Notes under the pieces: model-generated
The model's database searches: none
Told to the model about the DNA's origin: nothing
Seen by the model: only the letters and a program-made list of their open reading frames with translations
Translations under genes and position numbers: made by a program
Assembly (NCBI GenBank): GCA_023525975.1
Contig: CM042039.1
Coordinates: 18,010,501-18,074,500 of the forward strand
Length of the DNA stretch: 64,000 nucleotides
Direction: 5' to 3'
DNA from: Smallanthus sonchifolius
Lineage: Eukaryota > Streptophyta > Magnoliopsida > Asterales > Asteraceae
Shown: positions 1 to 9,838 of the stretch, in pieces
How the letters are laid out: the number at the start of each line of letters is the position of its first letter
Position numbering within the stretch: position 1 is the first letter of the stretch

Positions 1-892
1 TATGGCAATTATTTTGTCTTCCATATATTTATTGATATGTTTCTTTGTGAAGACTAGCATGACAATTATTTTGTCTGACATATATTTATTGATATGCCTT
101 TTAGACTTTGTAGTATGGTTGAAAGTTACATTTGGTTAAAAAAAAGTAACAAGCTTTGGATGGCAAACATTAAAATAAAAATCAGCTTTTATGTTATATC
201 ATACCAACTCTTATTCATTTTGTCAAACAGGTGGAATTAGGATTGATATAATCCATTATATCAAACTCGATGTGTTTAAGTTGGACTTTATTTTAACCCG
301 ATAAACTAAACTTGTCAATTTGTTAAGTTAAATAAAACATGTCGATTAGTCAATCTGTTTAGATTATGAAAAGGAGTAAAAAAAACCAATAACCTCACCC
401 CATTAACCTATGCACTAAAAGTATTTATGGTATTGATTAATTGATGATCTTCATTGAAACACAATATCCCAATATACAGGAAATGAATTACAATCTAACT
501 TAGACAACAAGATAATTACAAATCTATTTTAAATATAATAATATATATACACACACCGTCAAAGTGTTTATGGTATTGATTAATTGATGATCTTAATTAA
601 AAGATAATACCCCAATATATAAGGAATGAATTACAACTTAACTTAGGCAACAAGATAATTACAACTCATGTATTACACAAGTTGAAAAAATTTAACTTGT
701 TGAAAACCGATAGTTTCTATACAGATTTGTATATCATTAGCCATTGATGAAATAATAAATGGGGAAAGTGAATATGATGTTGTTACGCATGTAAGTTGTA
801 TGTGAAACAGCAACACCCTTAATTGGACTTTTAATTGGTGAGAATAAATATGGTTGTATGTGTCCAAAATACACACATCCAGTTATTAAACC
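1..892. repeat. AT-rich spacer with duplicated segments
   Basis: No gene is supported here. Two imperfect direct repeats are visible. A roughly 45-bp segment occurs at 1-45 and again at 58-105. A roughly 100-bp segment at about 420-519 recurs at about 565-664, sharing the core TATTGATTAATTGATGATC and the ending CAAGATAATTACAA. The short reading frames in both directions show no recognisable domain. It looks like decayed repeat DNA. Confidence 0.6.
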
Positions 893-1737
893 ACAAGCTT
901 TATACACACATCCAATTCAACCCTAGACTTAGACATAGACTATTGTGCACACTATTAATCCAATATACATTCCACACTAGGTTAACGTTGCGCATTACAA
1001 GGATCATATTACTATTTAGTATCTCAAGTTAGCTACGCCTTCAAATCAAGTGAGTATTACATAGCCCCTTTTACTATTTTACACTTTTTGGGGTGGAACA
1101 TGAACACTATACAACACTATTGCTTACATTTACACAAACTACATAAGTACAAATCCTCTTTACATTCATGTGTGCAAATTTGAGCTTTATGCCTGAGTGC
1201 TAGGTGTGTTAACTTTTGTGTGCAATTTATGTGCAATCATTAACTATTCAAGCCGACGGTAAACAATGATAGATCTATTGAGTCTGACAAACCCACCCAG
1301 ATTGGGGTGATTGTTACCGACAACACAATTTTGCATGCTAGTTACAAAGGTTTGATTGTACTTGGTTACACAATAGCTGCTCTCCATAAATGCCTTATTT
1401 TATCATGTTATGTAAGGATTTGTTTATTTACAATCTATATGCTATCTATATACAAACCTGTGTATGCTCACCAACTTTTTAGTTGACCTTATTTTATTCA
1501 TGTTTCAGGTGCTAATGAGTGAATTTGATCAAGGCATGCTACACATAGGCTTTGGACTTAGTTAAATTTAAATAAAGACTATTATGTATTTCGTTTATGT
1601 ACTTGTTGGAATTTGGTTGTGTTAAATTATTTGAAGTTAAATTTGATGATTAAAATATTGAAATCTAGTCAACCTTGTGCTCATGAACAGTCTACATGTC
1701 CCGCCCCGATGATTCCGCCGTCGGTTGGGGTGTGACA
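893..1737 (+). mobile_element. Old LTR remnant of the gypsy-1 family
   Basis: Read on the plus strand, this segment aligns with the reverse complement of the gypsy-1 LTR at 7,223-8,070. It ends with the same GGGGTGTGACA terminus and carries the same GTGAGTATTACATAG and TTTCAGGTG blocks. Divergence is far greater than between the two gypsy-1 LTRs, so it is an older insertion. The left half of the LTR is missing, and no primer-binding site follows 1,737. It is a truncated solo LTR or fragment in the opposite orientation to gypsy-1. Confidence 0.8.
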
Positions 1738-1905
1738 CTTAGCACACTATAACCTGCAACTATGACCCGAACTCATAACGAACTTAAAATGATACAAAAC
1801 GAATACAAAACTATACGATAACGCACAAATATACATGGATAAATGCATGCGTTTTGCAACACATCATACGCATTAACAAATTGTTGAGTACTTAGGAAAA
1901 AATTT

Positions 1906-2000
1906 GCTGAGTACTTATAAGTACGCAAGAACAAACTTGCTGAGTACTTATAAGTACGCAAGAACAAACTTGCTGAGTACTTATAAGTACGCAAAACATT
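1906..2000. repeat. 33-bp tandem repeat, three copies
   Basis: Copies begin at 1,906, 1,939 and 1,972, giving an exact 33-bp period; the third is incomplete. Each contains the perfect palindrome GTACTTATAAGTAC followed by GCAAGAACAAAC. A related motif, AAGTACGCA with its complement, recurs at 3,225-3,345. No protein function is implied. Confidence 0.9.
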
Positions 2001-2399
2001 ACAACCTAACCAAAACATACATGAACAAAGACTCGAAAATACAACTCGATCAGATACAAATGACTCATAAAATACAAACAATCTTCAAGCTCCTTGTCAT
2101 AAAACATGCTCCAACAAACTCCCCTTTGACAACAGCTCTGAAGATGTTTGTCACATGATTCCAGATAAACAGACTCCCCCTTGACAATAGCTTCAGATGT
2201 CTTCAGAAGTTGTCTACAAGTCTGCTCACATCATGAAGTCCAGCTGTATCTGTAGTCCTTATCAAGTACATATGCACTCAAACTTGAACAAGACATAAGA
2301 AATAGAACTCTTTGTCTAAATTCAAGTATTCTCAAACACTTTCAAAATATTATATAATATGTTCAACTATTTTGTAGGAATTGCGTCATAAACTACGGA
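2001..2399. other. Spacer without recognised features
   Basis: I see no gene, intact repeat or RNA here. A loose duplication of an 'ACTCCCCTTTGACAACAGCT'-like phrase occurs near 2,115 and again near 2,172. Confidence 0.5.
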
Positions 2400-2939
2400 A
2401 TTAGTGGTTTTTGAGGGTGCGGGTGGAGGGGGGTTTAGGTTTTTGGGTCCGGGTTGGGGTTTGATGAGACGGTTCCAACTCCTCTTAAATGAGCTCAATC
2501 GGAGTTCGTTTGACCCACTTCTTAGCATTTCTTATCGAAAAACCACTTCTTAGTGGAACTGCACCCCCCAAAAACCTAAAACCCCCCTCCAACCCCACCC
2601 CGAAAAGCCTAAAACCACCACCCCTACCCCCCCCCCCAAAAACCTAAACCCCCCACCCCCACTAAAAACCTAAACCCACCCCCAAAAACCTAAACCCCCC
2701 ATCCCCATCCTAAAAAAATCTAAACCCTAAAATCTAAACCATAAAAGCTAAAGTCTAAGGCTAAAATCATAAAATTCAACGCTAAAATCTAAACGCTAAA
2801 AGTTAAGATGATAGAGTTCGACGAGACGGTTCCAACACCGCTGGAATGAGCTCAATCGGAGTTCGTTTGATATCATTTTTTAAGGTTTTTGTCATTTATT
2901 AGACTTTTTAACGAAATATCACTTCTTATTTGAACCTCC

Positions 2940-2943
<4 letters not shown>
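2400..2943. repeat. Degenerate repeat with CCTAAACC-rich core
   Basis: A block containing GAGACGGTTCCAAC and AATGAGCTCAATCGGAGTT occurs at about 2,468-2,576 and again at about 2,819-2,940, same orientation. Between them lies a degenerate C-rich tract with many CCTAAACCC-like words (2,565-2,720) fading into CTAAAATCTAAA-like words (2,720-2,810). The right end, read outwards from the TA tract, begins TGGAGGAGGTTCAAA, resembling the ends of the TA-bounded elements further right. This is probably one such element or a chimera of two; I cannot fix its left boundary. Confidence 0.5.

Positions 2944-2978
<35 letters not shown>
2944..2978. repeat. (TA)n microsatellite
   Basis: Uninterrupted TA dinucleotides of about 35 bp. 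It separates the degenerate repeat on the left from the large TA-bounded element that starts at 2,979 and is the first of a series of TA tracts that delimit transposons. Confidence 0.95.
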
Positions 2979-2980
<2 letters not shown>

Positions 2981-3224
2981 ATTGGGTTAGATTGGAAACC
3001 CAATTGGGTTGTGAAAACCCTATATGGGCCCTTGATTGGATTTTGATCTATGGTTGAGATTGAATTAACCCAATAAGCATGTATCTTTATATTAGTTTAA
3101 TAATTAAAGGTACAAAAGGGGTGTTAAAGACTTTTTGTAAACTCTGACAAATCTTCATCGGTGTAGAAGCATGTTTTTGTAACTATAGATAAAATTCTAT
3201 GTATCGGTGTACGTGGCTAGTACG

Positions 3225-3345
3225 CAGGAGGGTGTTTCTGAGTACTTAGCCTGCACACCAGTTTGGTCCTGCGTACTTAGTAAGTACGCAAGGCTTGTCA
3301 AGTACGCATGACTAAACCCTGCGTACTTAGACAAGTACGCAGGTA
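3225..3345. repeat. Cluster of inverted GTACGCAGG motifs
   Basis: Several copies of AAGTACGCA and its complement TGCGTACTT alternate over 120 bp, for example CTGCGTACTTAG facing AAGTACGCAGG. The cluster lies within 370 bp of the left end of the large TA-bounded element, where subterminal transposase-binding repeats would be expected; that role is inference. A separate hairpin, GGGTCGGGA facing TCCCGACCC, follows at 3,422-3,446. Confidence 0.6.
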
Positions 3346-3988
3346 GTGTTCCTTCCCCTATAAATATGAGATGATGGCCTCATTTGTAGGTGGAACTTCT
3401 GCAACAAGGTTGAGAGGTGTCTGGGTCGGGACGAGCTCTCCCGACCCTGGACCGTGAGCTTAGATGAGAAATGTGTACTCCTTCGGTATGTAGTCTGTAA
3501 TACGGATGACTTCTATGTTATGGATTACGTATCGTTTCATTATCTTTTGTTTATGTTCGTGTTTCTCTGTCTTGTTTCTTGGTTCCCACACAAATCCCAG
3601 AACAGATCCGTGTTATTTTCGTTGCGCGACGAGTCTCCCGAGACCTACAATTGGGTAGTGAAACCCATGCACCCATCAATCCAATCGTTCCTATTCTCAT
3701 TGTACCCTTCAAATTTGAAGTTTCATTTTGCTTAATCGATAAATGGCGCTTAGAAATTGAACGAAGCTTGTCTGTACTTTACATATTAGGATTTTGAAAT
3801 TGAAAATCGTAAAATTGGGTTTCGCCTACATCTGCAGATAAACATCTGATTTTGGGGAATTCAATCGATCAGTCTGCATATCAAATACTACATCAACATG
3901 AGAATGAGTAAATTGTTTCTTTCCCTAATTTTATGTAAGTTAAATATATTAAATCTCTCTGATTAAACATAGAAATTTGTTATTGTAG

Positions 3989-5971
3989 GGAGGAGTAGTG
4001 GTCAGATAGGTAAAAAAGCTCTAAGCAGGTTTTCAAATACAAAAGACGAACCAATAGTTGTAGAATCGGAGCAAAAAAACAATGGAAAAACTCCAGAAAA
4101 AGAAAAAAAGATGTTTAGGTAAGTTTAATTTACATATATTATAATTAAAAGTTACATATATAACATTTGTAAAGAATATTGTATATGTATAAGTTATTTA
4201 TATCATGATTGACACAAACAACATAGGTTAACATATTTTATATGTATAAATTAGATGAGGAAGGGGTTGAGGAAGTACAGAAAGAAAATGAAATCCAAGT
4301 GGGTGAAACAAATATAGAAAGGGAAATACCATTGGATGTGGAGCCTATTAGTCAATATTTTAGTAATGTGGTTGAGGCGCGGAAAGAAAAAAGAATACAA
4401 TGGGAGTGGGAACCAGTGAATCAATATACATGTAAGATTAAACTTTATTAATATTTACATTGAATTACGTTATTATTACAAGTAAGTTACAAATCAATAA
4501 TATGTATTTTTATTGACAAAAACAGTGGTAGGTGAAAATGCAATAAGAATGGCTAATGAAGAGAAGAATAAGGAAACACGCAACTAAATGTATATTCTTG
4601 TATTAGTATTAAAGTCTAAATATTTGCTCATCATTATTACTTACATTATTGTTACATTGAAATAGGAGCCGGTGGAACAAGTCAAGAAAAAGTGATAACA
4701 ATGTTAGAAGCTACAAGGAATATACCTTTCAGAGAGAAAGGAGTGACAGGTGTTATTAAGTCACCTTTTTTAATAAGGGGTGTAGATCTAAATAAAACAT
4801 TGAGTAGAGAAGAACATTTTATTTGGAAGTATATTTTCAAAGTTGAAGTTGCATCAACAGGCCTGCCTGGGCCTGCCTGATGAAAGTGATAAACAAAATG
4901 AAGACAACATGTATGAGTAAAATAAAATTATGATTAAACGTATATCTATAATTTAGTACTATATGATGTTACACTTGTTAATTTCTGATTTTTAACATAA
5001 AATAAAAAAGACATGCTTCACTGTCACTTTATATATTTTAGAAATAAAAATAAATGATGTAATAACATTGTAACATTAATGTAACTAATGTAACAAATGA
5101 ATTTGCTTTGCAAATCAGTATGGATGTAGTATTCAGAAGTGTGAATAACTTGGAATTGACATTGTCAATTATTTGGAGCTTGAAGACTGGGGAGAAAGTG
5201 TATAACAATATTATAGATGCTTGGGTGGAAGTTTTAAACTATGAAGAAAAATTCAGATCAAGTGGTTCACCATACAGATTGTTTGTTGGCACTAATGTGA
5301 TTGTAAGTTTCTTAAAAATTGCATTTTAATACGTAGAAATGTTATTAAATAGTTGGGTGTTATTGTTGTCATATGTAGGTTGATTGGATGCTAAACAAAA
5401 CCGACTCAAGTAGGGATGAACGTTTTGAAAGGTTCCGCAGAAATATGTATGGAGGGATTTGTGAGAATAAACTGATGAACGAAATGAAACACTTTGATAT
5501 CATTCTATTCCCAATACTTGAACATGGACACTATTACTTGTTGAATTTTGAATTGAAGAATGGAGCCATAACAGTGATTGACAACTTTCACGAATCAATC
5601 GCTCTAGTGGGGCTAAAGGATAATGAGGACTACTTCAAAAAGGACTCTACATACAAAATTGTAAGACTTTTATTTATAAAAATGTTTCCCTATATAGACA
5701 AATTTAACACTTTTTATACTTGCAGAAAGATTTGTTTGTGAAGTACCTAGAAAGACACGGTCATCCAAAAGCATATGAGATAAAAGCTGCAAAAATTAGA
5801 AAGATTGATATTCCATGGGCAACAAAACAGTCTGAGGTTGATTGTGGAATATTTGTCATGAGGCATATGGGGATAAAAGAACAATTCTTCTGTGTGTTGA
5901 ACTCAAATGGAATGAAAAAGAAAGGACAATTAAATGCATTGAGTAAGAAGTTTGTAGCTCATATTCTATAA
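3989..5971 (+). pseudogene. Ulp1-type (C48) cysteine protease gene, broken
   Basis: Ulp1 proteases cleave SUMO-like conjugates; plant MULEs of the Kaonashi type carry such genes. Probable exons are 3,989-4,118, about 4,255-4,431, 4,527-4,590, 4,667-4,900, 5,118-5,302, 5,379-5,660 and 5,726-5,971. The last three join in phase with GT/AG borders. The catalytic set is visible: His in EHGHYYLL, Asp in ITVIDN, and Gln and Cys in KQSEVDCGIF. An upstream exon has SPFLIRGVDL and REEHFIWKYIF, as expected before the protease domain. Damage: a stop after the third exon (codons ending KETRN), a duplicated GGCCTGCCT followed by a stop near 4,880, and an early stop at 5,969 before the usual C-terminal helix, whose remnant NLLKEK continues in frame. 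The protease core is fairly intact; the gene is not. Confidence 0.8.
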
Positions 5972-6627
5972 TCAAAGGCAAATCTTTTGAAAGAAAAAAA
6001 ATCCAGGCAGCAGCACAAAGGAAGTAAGGGTGGGAAGAACGTGACATGTATGTTCCTAATTTTTGGGTTATCACATCGAAGTATGTTTTAAGAAAATTTG
6101 GTTCTGTAAGATTGTTATTTTGGATAATTTGATACTGTTATTTTAACAACAGTTTGAATATGTAATATACAATCTGATGTTTTAGGAGTCCTTTAATTTA
6201 ATGTCTAATCTATTTAGTTATACAATGTAACATATGTGTAACATTATGTTAGATTAAGTTGTGATATTATGAAATTATTAATATTGAAAAATGTTGAAAA
6301 AGTTGACAATTGATAATATGGAAAATTATAAAAAAAACGAAAAAATATTTGGTATAAACGGGTGAGTTAGGTGTAAAGAAAATAAAAAGTACATAGGGAA
6401 GCATCAAAAATGTAAAAAGGACGATGATAAGATATAAAACAACATAAAAGATTAATTAATAGGAAACATATAGAAACAACAAAAAGTACGGATAAAGTAC
6501 ATATATAAATATTGAAATGATAAGACATAAAGGAAATCTACTTTAAATAAAAGTACAAAAGTTACCAAACTAGATGCACTATTCGAACTAAACATTGAAC
6601 TAGGGGCTTTACCATATTCAAACTAAA
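5972..6627. other. AT-rich intergenic part of the large TA-bounded element
   Basis: No coding sequence recognised. It contains GTAACATATGTGTAACA near 6,228, one of the palindrome-related words that recur throughout this transposon, on both sides of gypsy-1. It separates the convergent Ulp1 and GRF genes. Confidence 0.6.
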
Positions 6628-7046
6628 TCAAAACAACCAAACAATGAAGAAAAACACCCAACTTAGAAATAAGTAAAGTTTCAACCACCAAATTTGACTT
6701 CCAAGGTCTTTTGACAAAGCTTCATGCTTATTCTTGTTTCTTATAAGCCCGGGAACAATATGAGCGGCTCTTGCACACAGAGGAGGATCGATCCATCCAA
6801 TAAAACCACAACCGGAAACCTAATTTACATGTTATTACTTTAGTTATGTTGAAAAAGTGAGAAATAAAAAAAAGATAAAATAATAATATAAAAAAAATTA
6901 TAGGAGGAAATTACATTACGAGCACAACAATAGAAACGTCTACCAGGGTTTGCTCATGTCCAGGAAGTACGAATATACGTGGGAGAACCACAAGAACACA
7001 AAACAATCTGATGATGTAGGTCCATGGGAATGGAGATGCTTTGCAT
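6628..7046 (-). pseudogene. GRF-type zinc-finger membrane-anchored protein, one nonsense codon
   Basis: This small two-exon gene runs 7,046-6,915 and 6,819-6,628, with a GTAATTT donor, an AAATTAG acceptor and a phase-0 junction. The first exon encodes a Cys-Ser-Cys-Gly start followed by RTSWT and NPGRRFYCC. The second opens CGFIGWIDPPLC. These match the GRF zinc-finger pattern of conserved cysteines with a central Gly-Arg-Arg/Arg-Phe. The C-terminus is a hydrophobic tail (WWLKLYLFLSWVFFF), fitting the membrane-anchored plant GRF proteins. An in-frame TGA at 6,956-6,954, just before NPGRRF, breaks it. GRF fingers bind nucleic acid in some proteins; the role in these short plant proteins is not established. 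The position inside a MULE suggests capture or an accessory gene. Confidence 0.72.
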
Positions 7047-7217
7047 AAGATGTATGAAGAAGGATGATAGATATACGGAAATTTATAAGAGAGGGAAAGG
7101 TAGGTGTAAAAAAATATTTAGATCGTAAAAAAAATAAGTAATTTATCTATTGTGGTTCGGTATTTCACATATTTCCAATAATGTCTACATATTATAATCA
7201 ATATTTAATTAAATTTA

Positions 7218-7222
7218 ATTAA
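7218..7222. other. Target-site duplication of gypsy-1, left copy
   Basis: The five bases ATTAA lie immediately left of the LTR end and recur at 17,628-17,632, immediately right of the other LTR. A matched 5-bp duplication is standard for LTR retrotransposons. Confidence 0.92.
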
Positions 7223-9804
7223 TGTCACACCCCAACCGACGGCGGAAACGTCGGGGCGGGACATGTAGACTGTTCATGAGCACAAGGTTTACTATATTGA
7301 AATATTTTAAATCATAACTTCATTTCAAATAACCAAACACAATCAAGTTCAAACAAATACGAAAAGAAATGCATAATATTCTTTATTTAATTTTTAACTA
7401 AGTCCATGTCCTACGTGTAGCATATCTTGATCAACTCACACGTTATCACCTGAAACATGAATAAAATAATGTCAACTAAAAAGTTGGTGAGCATACACAG
7501 GTTTGTACATAGATAGTATATAGTTGTGAAAGATCAAATCCTTACATATCATGAATAAATAAGGCATTTATGGGGAGTAACTAATGTGTAACTAAAGTAC
7601 AATCAAACCTTTGTAACTAGCATGCAAATTGTGTTGTCGGTAACAATCACCCCAATCTGGGTGGGTTTGTCAAACTCAATAGATCTATCATTGTTAACCG
7701 TCGGCTTATTAGTTAATGATTGCACATGAAATTGCACACATATAGTTAACACGTATAGCACTCAAACATAAAGCTCAAATTTTTGCACACATGAATGTAA
7801 ATAGGATTTGTGTTTTGTGTAGTTTGTGTAAGTGTAAATAGTTGTGTGTATAGAGTTCATGTTTCACCCCAAAAGTGTAAAAGAGAAAAAGGGGCTATGT
7901 AATACTCACTTGATTAGAGGTGTAGCTAACACGCACGGCTAGACGGTAGAATGATGATTGAAATCTCACAAGGTTAACCTAGTGTGTAATATATATTTAA
8001 TTAATAACGTGTATGATAGTCTCGGTCTAAGTCTAGGATATAATCGGATGTGTGTACGAAGGGTTGTATGGAAGCGTAGGAAAAATTATGATTTGTATTT
8101 TGGAAAAGTGTTGAATAAAGAAATAGTTTAATATTATTTTAGTTAGAGTTTGGACTTGAATATTAAATAAATAATTGTTAATTATTTATTAAATTAGAAA
8201 GATATTATGAAATTATATTTATTTAAGTATAATTTAAATAAATAACTTTATTTTATTTATAAAATATATGACTAAGAGTTTAATACTAAAACAACTTAAA
8301 ACTCTAAATATATTTATAATTGTAATTGACAAACGCGTTCGTTCCATTATGTGATATTTAAAAGGTATGAAATATATATATAAAATTTAAAACTTCATAA
8401 CTTTTATTTCATGGGAAATATTTTATTTATAAAAGCTCGCCATAATATTCATAAAATTAGAAAATTTATTTCTTTGTTTAATTAAAGAAATTTAATAACT
8501 AAATTCATAATAAAAACGAGTTTATTTTAAAGTTTGTAAACTTTTGTCTCATTATGTTCAAAAAAATGTAATGTTTATAAAAATAATTTTAATAAAATTT
8601 TTAGAGTTTAAAAACAGATTTTAAAAATTTAAAACAGGCCACCCCGTTCGAACCCGGTGTGTGTCGCAAGCCTTACCACCGGACCAAGGGATATTACTTG
8701 TAATCGGTGGCTTCGGGTTTGTATTAACAAGGAAAACAACGGATCCGGCTAGTTCTAGGGTCTGCGCAAAAATAAACAACCGGATATGCGGGTTGTGGGT
8801 TTCGAACCCACGCCACCTGGTTCGGCGGCGCAGTGACTTACCGGCCGGACCAGGTGGTTTCGCTGGTTAAACATGTAATCCAAAAACATTTATACACATA
8901 ATAGATTAATAATAGTTTCATCTTTTTTGATTTAAAACCCGCCATGAACCCTAATCCCAAATCGAATTCGATTCTGTTATGTTAACTCAAATTGATAAGG
9001 GGGTTTTAATCAAGACTCAGAGGTGATTCGAATGGTGTATTTACTTACTGGATTGATGGGGGCACGAATGCAGTCAGCTACAAGTTCTACTTCGATGTTC
9101 TTGAGGCTTGGCAGGATTCCAGAGGTGTTTTGCGGATCGAAAGAGGGTTGAAGGAGTTTGTGTGATTGATTACGAGAGTAGGAGAGTGTTTTAATTTGAT
9201 TGATTTCATCCGTATATGTTAATTTGATTTTCAAATTGACCGGGAAAGTCGCGGCGACTGTTTACGAGATAATCAATTGAATTGGGGATGAATTGGGTCT
9301 TGATAATAGTCTAGGTTCGTACCAGATCAGTTCACGTGTGATTCCTGGGATTTACACGCGTTAATTTCGTGAATTTGATAAGGCTTGACTATCCAAAGTC
9401 AAACTTGTTTAAATTTGAATAATCCGTGTAAATTGACCGAATTGGTTCGATGGATGGGCCTGTTTTGGGTCGATTATTGATTGTACCCGTACCGAAGTCC
9501 ATTGGTGTCAATTTGGTCGAACAATCGAGTCTTGATTTTGGTAAATTCGGCCCCTGTTTGACTTTTGAAAGTCAAACAGGTAGATTTGTTAGGAAATTGT
9601 TTAAATTTTGACTTTTTAAAGTCAATCTATTTATATTTTTGTGTATATATATATATATATCTACATGTATAATTTATATGAATATGTGTATATATGTATG
9701 CATTTGTTGATGTGTTGAGCGAGTACGAGATCGAAAAAATGAAATTTTATCATTGTAACGTAAGGATGATTAAAGTGAAACAATGGAAACTTATAAATGT
9801 TACA
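7223..9804 (-). repeat. Gypsy-1 3' LTR
   Basis: This is the downstream LTR relative to element orientation. On the plus strand it opens TGTCACACCCCAACCGACGG and closes ATAAATGTTACA. It contains a long AT-rich segment (8,060-8,620), a tRNA-like block (8,634-8,861) and a TA run near 9,645-9,660 that is longer than in the partner LTR. Compared with the partner it has lost about 10 bp inside the tRNA-like block. Confidence 0.95.
8634..8861 (-). repeat. Two tRNA-like (SINE-head) modules in the 3' LTR
   Basis: On the minus strand there are two modules. Each has a GGTCCGG...GGTAAG stretch resembling an RNA polymerase III A box, followed by a GGTTCGAA-containing B box. The first module has GGGTTCGAAACCC; the second has the same core but is damaged by a small deletion here. 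The partner LTR (16,452-16,690) carries the better-preserved copy. The structure was therefore present in the LTR before this insertion. Confidence 0.6.
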
Positions 9805-9820
9805 GTCTCCCCATGTTAAG
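9805..9820 (-). promoter_or_regulatory. Polypurine-tract region of gypsy-1
   Basis: Read on the minus strand, the bases just before the 3' LTR are AACATGGGGAGAC, a short purine-rich stretch in the position where plus-strand DNA synthesis is primed. Confidence 0.65.
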
Positions 9821-9838
9821 GGAATTTCGTCCCGAAAT

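Noticed and set aside
2565..2760. Interstitial telomere
   Set aside because: No regular 7-bp units; C-runs and spacers vary too much to call it a telomere tract.
8661..8870. Reading frame starting MSQALPPDQG, repeated in the partner LTR
   Set aside because: It runs through the tRNA-like block on the opposite strand to the element, has no domain, and differs by indels between LTRs.
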